From assembly GCF_026627445.1 (NCBI RefSeq), contig NZ_JAPNLJ010000034.1, forward strand, positions 33,146 to 97,145: 64,000 nucleotides of DNA. Reading direction: 5' to 3'. The stretch is from Streptomyces sp. H27-H1. Lineage in GTDB: Bacteria > Actinomycetota > Actinomycetes > Streptomycetales > Streptomycetaceae. This document shows, piece by piece, positions 58,892 to 64,000 of this stretch. The notes beneath the pieces are model-generated. The model made no database searches. It worked only from the letters and a program-made list of their open reading frames with translations, and was not told the origin of the DNA. Made by a program: the position numbers and the translations under genes. How positions within the stretch are numbered: the stretch's first letter is position 1; each line of letters begins with the position of its first letter.

Positions 58892-59776
58892 ATGACCGCC
58901 ACCTCATCAGCCAGCGCGCCCGAGGGCACGGTTTCCGAAGCCGCCGACACCGCCGAAGGCACCCCGCACTTCCGGTTCTTCGAGCTCGAAGTCCTGCGCA
59001 CGCGCCGCCTCGGCCGCTCGTTCCTGCGGATCACCTTCGGCGGCGGGTCCCTCGGTGAATTCCGCTCGGGCGGCTACGACCAGAGCCTCTCCCTCTTCCT
59101 GCCGCCCGCCGGACGGGAGCACACGGCGCTGCCGTCCACGGGCGAGGACACCTGGTTCGCGGACTGGCGCGCGATGCCCGACGAGGAACGCCCGGTGATG
59201 CGCTCGTACACGGTCCGCGAACAGCGGCGGACCCCCGGCGGCGTGGACGAGGTGGACATCGACTTCGTCCTGCACGGCACCATCGGCCCGGCCGTCGCGG
59301 AGAACAAGTCCGTACGTTTCCAGCCACCGGCCGCCACCGACGCGATCCTGATGTACGCGGACGAGACGGCCCTGCCGGCGGCCGCCGCGATCCTGGACCG
59401 GCTCCCCGGGGGCACCTTGGTCAGGGCCTGGTTCGAGGTCCCGCACGAGGACGACCGGCTGTACCTGCCGACGTCCGCCGACGCGGACATCACCTGGGTC
59501 GTACGGGATCCGGGCGCCGGCCGGGAACGCACCGACCGGCTGCTGGAGGCCCTCCGGGCGGCCGGAGCACCCACCGCCGAAGCCCCGTACGTCTGGATCG
59601 CGGGCGAGTCCGCGACGATCCGCGCGGTCCGCAGGCACTTCGTCCAGGACTGCGGCATCGACCGCCGCGCGGTCCGCTTCACCGGCTACTGGCGTCTCGG
59701 CGCCGGCGAGGAGGAGCTCCTCGCGGAGGCGTACGCGGGCCGGGCGCCCGACGAGGACCCGACCGCGAAGCTCTAG
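58892..59776 (+). CDS. Siderophore-interacting FAD protein (ferric-siderophore reductase)
   Basis: 294 residues of the ViuB/SIP family. The FAD-binding domain has RSYTVREQRR, and the NAD(P)-binding-like C-terminal domain includes YADETALPAAAAILDRLP and YVWIAGESATIRAVRRHF. It reduces Fe(III)-siderophore in the cytosol to free Fe(II). ATG at 58892 has GGGGGGA seven bases upstream. It follows the siderophore-binding protein but lies behind a terminator, so read-through or its own promoter is needed. Confidence 0.92.
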   Translation: MTATSSASAPEGTVSEAADTAEGTPHFRFFELEVLRTRRLGRSFLRITFGGGSLGEFRSGGYDQSLSLFLPPAGREHTALPSTGEDTWFADWRAMPDEERPVMRSYTVREQRRTPGGVDEVDIDFVLHGTIGPAVAENKSVRFQPPAATDAILMYADETALPAAAAILDRLPGGTLVRAWFEVPHEDDRLYLPTSADADITWVVRDPGAGRERTDRLLEALRAAGAPTAEAPYVWIAGESATIRAVRRHFVQDCGIDRRAVRFTGYWRLGAGEEELLAEAYAGRAPDEDPTAKL

Positions 59777-59792
59777 GCCCCGCTCCGGTTCC

Positions 59793-60815
59793 TCACGAGC
59801 GCGCCCACCCCTTGTCCGGAGCCACCTCGCCGAACCAGCCGCCGGCCTCCTCCGCGCCGAGCACCCGCTCCAGCACCAGGTCGCCGTGCATACCGGGGAA
59901 GAACCGCCCGGCGTCCCAGCTCCGCCGGTACGGGGACGGGTCCAGGACGAGCAGCCGGACGCCGTCCACGACGGCGATGTCGCTCGGGGCGCCCTCGTTG
60001 AAGATCCAGCTTCCGTCCGCACCGACCAGGTTGAACGCCCCGGCCGTCGGGGCCGTCCCGGCAGCGTCCCGGCACACGGCGATCTCCCGCGCCGACGGCG
60101 CCTCGCCCGGCACGTGCTTCCCACCGATGAGCACGCCCGCGAGCAGGGTGTGCAGCTGGAAGTTGTCACCGATTCCGCTCATGCGCAGGGCGAAGCCGGT
60201 TCCGCTCTCGCGGTGCAGGACGACGAGCGGTTCGTCGTCCAGCACCCGCAGGGCGTACGTCAGGCACTTGAACGCTTGGCCCGAGGCCTCGGCCACCCGC
60301 TCCACGCCTGCGAGCAGCTCCGACTTGCGCTCCGCCGTCCGGCGCACGGATGCCGTGCCCAGCACGGCGACGGCCGCCATCTCCCACTCCGGCAGGGAGA
60401 ACCAGCCGACCGCGAGCTCGTGCCCCACCCGCGCGGCAATCTCTTCGGTGTGCTCCTCGTCCGGGTCCGGCAGTTCCCCGCCGCCCGTGTCCGTCCAGCG
60501 CGCGCAGAAGTCACCGGCGACCGCGAACGCCTCCGTGGCCCCGGCGAGGATCCCCGGCGCGCAAGCGACCGGGTCCGCGCCCCGTTCCACGCACGCCCCG
60601 ACGAGCACCGCGACCGTGGCCCTCGGCCCGGGCGGCACGTCCCCGAGCAGCGCCGCCAACCGGGGTCCCGCCTCCCGGGACTCGACGGCACCGGCCTTGC
60701 CGACCGCCCGGTGGAGCTGCGCGAACGCCCGTTCCGACGCCGCCGGGTCCTGCGCGCGCACGGCCTTCTCGAACTGGTCCACGGCGCCCGGGAGCTTCTT
60801 GCCTCGGAATATCAT
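59793..60815 (-). CDS. Conserved hypothetical protein
   Basis: 340 residues. The N-terminal third is helical (DQFEKAVRAQDPAASERAFAQLHRAVG) and the remainder mixed alpha/beta with no membrane segment. Stretches such as DIAVVDGVRLLVLDPSPYRRSW and FNLVGADGSWIFNEGAPSDIAVV are distinctive, but I do not recognise the family. ATG at 60815 has AGGA seven bases upstream; a GTG at 60833 is the alternative. It is convergent with the siderophore-reductase gene and sits alone on its strand, 65 bases after the GH20 stop. Confidence 0.7.
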   Translation of the reverse strand: MIFRGKKLPGAVDQFEKAVRAQDPAASERAFAQLHRAVGKAGAVESREAGPRLAALLGDVPPGPRATVAVLVGACVERGADPVACAPGILAGATEAFAVAGDFCARWTDTGGGELPDPDEEHTEEIAARVGHELAVGWFSLPEWEMAAVAVLGTASVRRTAERKSELLAGVERVAEASGQAFKCLTYALRVLDDEPLVVLHRESGTGFALRMSGIGDNFQLHTLLAGVLIGGKHVPGEAPSAREIAVCRDAAGTAPTAGAFNLVGADGSWIFNEGAPSDIAVVDGVRLLVLDPSPYRRSWDAGRFFPGMHGDLVLERVLGAEEAGGWFGEVAPDKGWARS

Positions 60816-60880
60816 CCGCACATCCTGCAGCACCGTCCGAGCCCGCGATCAGGCAGGTGGTGCCCCGTTCCGGCGAGCCG

Positions 60881-62467
60881 TCACCGGCCCCACGGCACGT
60901 CCGGCGCCCGGTGGTAGTTGACGTCCTGGGCGTCGAGGCGCGGGCCCTGGGCCGCCAGGCGCAGCCGGTACGAGGCCCAGTCGCGGGTGGCGGCCGGGGA
61001 CCAGCCCAGTTCCGCGAGGCCCAGGACCCTGGGGAAGGCCATGTACTCCAGGTCGGAGCGGGTCGCGATGGTCTCCGTCCACAGCGGCGCCTCCACCCCG
61101 AGGACCGCGGACTCCGGGAGACCCGTCAGAAAGGCCCCCGGGTCCCAGTCGTAGGCCCGGCGCACCGGCACGTACCCGGCCCAGGCCAGCCCCGGCTTGG
61201 TCGCCTTGTCGTACTTCATGTCCAGGTAGAGCCGGTCGGCCGGGGACAGGATCACCGGGCTGCCCGCCGCGGCCACCGCCGCCTTCTCGGAGGCCGCCGT
61301 GCGGTCGTGGCCCCAGTACTGGAGCACCGCTCCCGGGGCGGGCCGGGCCGCGGCCAGCTGGTGCCAGGCCACCACCGTCTTTCCGTGCCGGGCCACCACC
61401 GCCTGCGCCCGGTCCATGAAGGCCGCGTAGTCCGCGGCGGGCGTGGAGTGCGCCTCGTCGCCGCCGATGTGGAGGTACTTGCCCGGGGTCAGCTCCGCGA
61501 TCTCCCCCAGCACCTCGTCGATGAACTCGTAGGTCCGCTCCTTGCCCACGCACAGCGAGCTGAAGCCGACCTTGATCCCGGTGTAGCGCTCGCGCGCCTT
61601 GCCGTCGCAGTTCAGCTCGGCGTAGGCGGCCTGCGCCGCGTTCACGTGCCCGGGCATGTCGATCTCCGGGACCACGTCCACGTAGCGCTCCGCCGCGTAG
61701 GCCACCAGGTCCCGGTACTCGTCCTTCGTCCAGTGCCCGCCGGGTCCCCCGCCGACCTCGCCGGCGCCGCCGTGCTCGGCCAGCCTCGGCCAGGAGTCGA
61801 TCGCGATGCGCCAGCCCTGGTCGTCGGTCAGGTGCAGGTGCAGGGTGTTGACCTTGTACTGCGCGAGCTGGTCGAGGTACCTCTTCACCTGCTCAACCGT
61901 GAAGAAGTGGCGGGCCACGTCCACCATCGCCCCCCGGTACGCGAAGCGCGGCGCGTCGGTGACCGTGCCGCCCGGTACCGCCCCCGGACCGGACACCGGC
62001 AGCAGCTGGCGCAGCGTCTGGCCCGCGTGGAAGAGGCCTGCGGGCGTGCGGGCGGTGAGGGTGACCCCGCCGGGCCCGGACTCCAGCCGGTAGCCCTCCT
62101 CCCCCGCCCCCTCGGTGCCCTCGTCGATGCGCAGCCGGATCCCGTCGCCCTCCACGCCGTCGACCACGGGCAGCGGCAGCCCGCTGGGGCCGCGCAGCTG
62201 CTCGGCGAGGAGTTCGCCGACCTTGCGGACCTCCTCGTCGTCCCGCGGCCCGGTGCGAATGACCGTGCCCGGTCCGAAGGCGTACCCCGGGCCTTCGGCG
62301 TGCGCGGAGACGGGGGCCGGCAGGAGCCGTTGGTAGGGCGCGAGCGCCACGGGCGGCTCGTCGCCGGGCCGGGCGTCGTCCCCCCGGGCGGCGCCGCCGC
62401 AGGAGGCGGCCGCGGGGACGGCGGCGAGGACGAGGAGGGCGGCGAGCGTGCGTCGCGGAACTCTCAT
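60881..62467 (-). CDS. GH20 beta-N-acetylhexosaminidase, lipoprotein
   Basis: 528 residues with a lipobox-type signal (LAALLVLAAVPAAASC). The N-terminal GH20b domain is followed by the catalytic TIM barrel with LHLHLTDDQGWRI, VPEIDMPGHVNAA and the catalytic Asp-Glu pair in HIGGDEAHS. It removes terminal GlcNAc/GalNAc residues from chitin oligomers or glycans by substrate-assisted catalysis, on the outside of the membrane. ATG at 62467 places the signal at the start. It is divergent from the DUF4429 gene across 52 bases. Confidence 0.94.
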   Translation of the reverse strand: MRVPRRTLAALLVLAAVPAAASCGGAARGDDARPGDEPPVALAPYQRLLPAPVSAHAEGPGYAFGPGTVIRTGPRDDEEVRKVGELLAEQLRGPSGLPLPVVDGVEGDGIRLRIDEGTEGAGEEGYRLESGPGGVTLTARTPAGLFHAGQTLRQLLPVSGPGAVPGGTVTDAPRFAYRGAMVDVARHFFTVEQVKRYLDQLAQYKVNTLHLHLTDDQGWRIAIDSWPRLAEHGGAGEVGGGPGGHWTKDEYRDLVAYAAERYVDVVPEIDMPGHVNAAQAAYAELNCDGKARERYTGIKVGFSSLCVGKERTYEFIDEVLGEIAELTPGKYLHIGGDEAHSTPAADYAAFMDRAQAVVARHGKTVVAWHQLAAARPAPGAVLQYWGHDRTAASEKAAVAAAGSPVILSPADRLYLDMKYDKATKPGLAWAGYVPVRRAYDWDPGAFLTGLPESAVLGVEAPLWTETIATRSDLEYMAFPRVLGLAELGWSPAATRDWASYRLRLAAQGPRLDAQDVNYHRAPDVPWGR

Positions 62468-62519
62468 GGGCACAGGTATAGGCCAACCGCGCCCGCGAGG
62501 GCGGTGCAAGAATCCGGGG

Positions 62520-63398
62520 ATGGCGGAAATCATCCAGAAGGACGGCACATGGACCTTCGACGGGGACGCGGTACGCATCGTGCCGGGCCGCGACAAAGGG
62601 GTGGGGCTGCTGCGCCAGACGCTGGGCGAGGTGCTCGTACCGCTGCGCGCGCTCGCCGGGATCTCCTACGAAGCGGGGCGCAAGGCGGGCCGGCTGCGCC
62701 TGCGGCTGCGTGACGGCGCCGACCCGCTGCTCCAGGTGACGGGCGGCCGGCTGCCGGAGGGCTCCGATCCGTACCGGCTGACCGTCGAGCCGGACCGCGG
62801 CGGGGTGGCGGAGTACTTCGTGGACGAGGTGCGGGCCGCCCTGCTGCTGGACCAGGTGGACGCCGGGCCCGCCGACTCCTATCTCCTGCCGGGTCCCGCC
62901 GTGCCGATCACGGTCGGCGCGGGCGACGGGACGGTGGCCTTCGACGGGGACCGGGTGGCCCTGGAGTGGAACTGGACGACGGAGGAGGCCAAACGCTCCG
63001 GCGGGGCACGGGAGTTCAGGCTCGCCGATCTGCGGTCGGTGGAGTGGGCCCCGTCCCGGGGGCTGGAGAACGGGTGGATCCGCTTCACCCTGGCGGGCGC
63101 CGCCCAGAGCTCCGCGCCGAAGTACGACCCGCACACGGTGGAGCTGTTCGGCTTCAAGAAGGACCCCCTGATGGCGCTGGTCGCGGCGGCCGTCGCGGTC
63201 CGCATGCCGCACCCGGCGGCGCCCGGGTCCGCGTCTTCGCTCCCGCCCGCGGCCGGGCCGGAGGCCGGGGCGAAGACCGCCCCGGCCCTCGTCCAGGCCG
63301 CCGCCCCGGCCGATGTCCCTGCCGCCGCACCGGCGGAGGACCACGACGCCCTGCTGCGCCGGCTGCGCGAGCTGGGAGAGCTGCATCAGGGTTTCTGA
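62520..63398 (+). CDS. DUF4429 domain protein
   Basis: 292 residues with two PH-like DUF4429 repeats (DGTWTFDGDAVRIVPGRD and GTVAFDGDRVALEWNW), then an Ala/Pro-rich linker and a short helical C-terminus (DALLRRLRELGELHQGF) of the SHOCT type. The function is unknown; such proteins are common in Streptomyces and are cytosolic. ATG at 62520 gives the family-typical start MAEIIQKDG. A terminator follows its stop. Confidence 0.85.
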   Translation: MAEIIQKDGTWTFDGDAVRIVPGRDKGVGLLRQTLGEVLVPLRALAGISYEAGRKAGRLRLRLRDGADPLLQVTGGRLPEGSDPYRLTVEPDRGGVAEYFVDEVRAALLLDQVDAGPADSYLLPGPAVPITVGAGDGTVAFDGDRVALEWNWTTEEAKRSGGAREFRLADLRSVEWAPSRGLENGWIRFTLAGAAQSSAPKYDPHTVELFGFKKDPLMALVAAAVAVRMPHPAAPGSASSLPPAAGPEAGAKTAPALVQAAAPADVPAAAPAEDHDALLRRLRELGELHQGF

Positions 63399-63444
63399 TC
63401 ATCAAAGACCGGAATTAACCCTTCCCCTGGTCCAGACCAGCGCG

Positions 63445-63472
63445 ATCCTGCCCGATTTCGGGCAGGATTTTT
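63445..63472 (+). terminator. Intrinsic terminator
   Basis: A 10-bp perfect stem (63445-63454 with 63459-63468), loop ATTT, and a five-T tail. It ends DUF4429 transcription. Confidence 0.9.
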
Positions 63473-63505
63473 GCGTTCTGCCGTCCATGCCGCCAATATC
63501 AACGG

Positions 63506-63781
63506 ATGCCCGACCGCCGCCCGTCGCACGAAGACCTCGTCGACCACTTGGTGCGCAGCACCTCGCTCCAGCGGGGCGAAGCCGCCCGAGTGGTGCTCGA
63601 CGTCCTCGCGTACTTCGACGAGAGCACCGAGGCGTTCGTCCGACGGCGCCACCGTGAGCTCCAGTCCGGGGGCGCGGTCAACGCGGACATCTTCGAGCGG
63701 ATCGCGGCCGAACTGCCGCACCGCGCCGTAGCGCCGCCGGAGCTCTCGCTCCGGCAACTGCGCCGCATCGTCTACGGCTGA
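63506..63781 (+). CDS. Small conserved hypothetical protein
   Basis: 91 residues, helical (HEDLVDHLVRSTSLQRGEAARVVLDVLAYF), without signal or membrane segment. The opening resembles the start of HU-like or other small actinobacterial helical proteins, but I cannot assign a family. It lies between a terminator and glmS, 77 bases upstream of the latter on the same strand. ATG at 63506 is the first start in the frame. Confidence 0.7.
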   Translation: MPDRRPSHEDLVDHLVRSTSLQRGEAARVVLDVLAYFDESTEAFVRRRHRELQSGGAVNADIFERIAAELPHRAVAPPELSLRQLRRIVYG

Positions 63782-63858
63782 GCACCACCCCGGCCACGCG
63801 CAGGGGTGCGGGGCAGGGCAGCGGCAAGAGCAATCGAACTTCGGAGGGGAAAGACCTT

Positions 63859-64000
63859 ATGTGCGGAATCGTGGGTTACATCGGCAAGCGTGACGTGGCA
63901 CCGCTGCTGCTGGAAGGCCTGCAGCGACTGGAGTACCGCGGCTACGACTCCGCGGGCATCGTCGTCAACAGCCCGAAGGCCGCGGCCCTGAAGGTCGTCA
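63859..64000 (+). CDS. glmS: Glutamine-fructose-6-phosphate aminotransferase, 3' partial
   Basis: Only the first 47 codons are in the window. They show the N-terminal nucleophile glutaminase start MCGIVGYIGKRDVAPLLLEG, with catalytic Cys2, and RLEYRGYDSAGI, diagnostic of GlmS. The full enzyme makes glucosamine-6-phosphate from fructose-6-phosphate and glutamine for cell-wall precursors. ATG at 63859 has GGAGGGGA upstream. Confidence 0.95.
   Translation, partial: MCGIVGYIGKRDVAPLLLEGLQRLEYRGYDSAGIVVNSPKAAALKVV

Overview
This is a very GC-rich (roughly 70% or more by eye) actinobacterial chromosome segment, almost certainly from a Streptomyces. Pointers are codon use with G/C in nearly every third position, frequent GTG starts, GTGA/ATGA stop-start overlaps, a TTA (bldA-type) codon in a pathway regulator, a DmdR/IdeR-type iron box and Streptomyces-typical neighbourhoods. 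53 protein genes are called; the first (copper ATPase) and last (glmS) run off the window. No rRNA, tRNA, CRISPR array or insertion sequence was seen.

Layout. 1-6.8 kb: end of a CopA-type ATPase, citrate synthase, a RecD2-like helicase and a DUF937 protein. 6.9-26.0 kb: a long, mostly minus-strand, tightly packed operon-like block that reads as an uncharacterised biosynthetic gene cluster. In transcription order it holds a possible 47-residue secreted peptide, a heme-oxygenase-like diiron protein, a GNAT acetyltransferase, an isochorismatase-fold hydrolase, HypE, HypF, a class III aminotransferase, a cyclase-like protein without the usual metal motif, an MHS-type transporter, an M20 amidohydrolase, an ATP-grasp ligase, a double ATP-grasp ligase, an MFS exporter, a fold-type I aminotransferase and an NTF2-like protein. 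A divergent LuxR-type regulator with a TTA codon faces the block at 25.0 kb.

26.1-32.9 kb: EamA exporter with divergent LysR regulator, a secreted GH3 glycosidase, a secreted S37-type peptidase, a small secreted protein and an EF-hand protein. 32.9-38.2 kb: a giant fused ABC exporter and a divergent GntR regulator/ATPase pair flanked by two identical palindromic operators. 38.2-41.5 kb: a three-gene WXG-like/lipoprotein set. 41.5-46.4 kb: ThDP enzyme plus agmatinase-family hydrolase with a divergent PucR regulator carrying large low-complexity insertions. 47.1-57.6 kb: acyl-CoA metabolism, including a complete leucine/isovalerate module (carboxylase beta and alpha, HMG-CoA lyase, acyl-CoA dehydrogenase) behind a divergent TetR repressor and two matched operators. 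57.7-59.8 kb: iron-boxed siderophore uptake genes. 59.8-64 kb: GH20 hexosaminidase, DUF4429 and small conserved proteins, and the start of glmS.

The main point of interest is the 6.9-26.0 kb cluster. HypF and HypE are the pair that turns carbamoyl phosphate into an enzyme-bound thiocyanate for [NiFe]-hydrogenase assembly. Here both look intact, but no hydrogenase subunit or other Hyp gene is nearby. They sit among aminotransferases, three ATP-grasp modules and a diiron oxygenase-like protein. The inference is a specialised-metabolite pathway that uses a HypEF-made cyano or carbamoyl unit; the product is not predictable from sequence alone.
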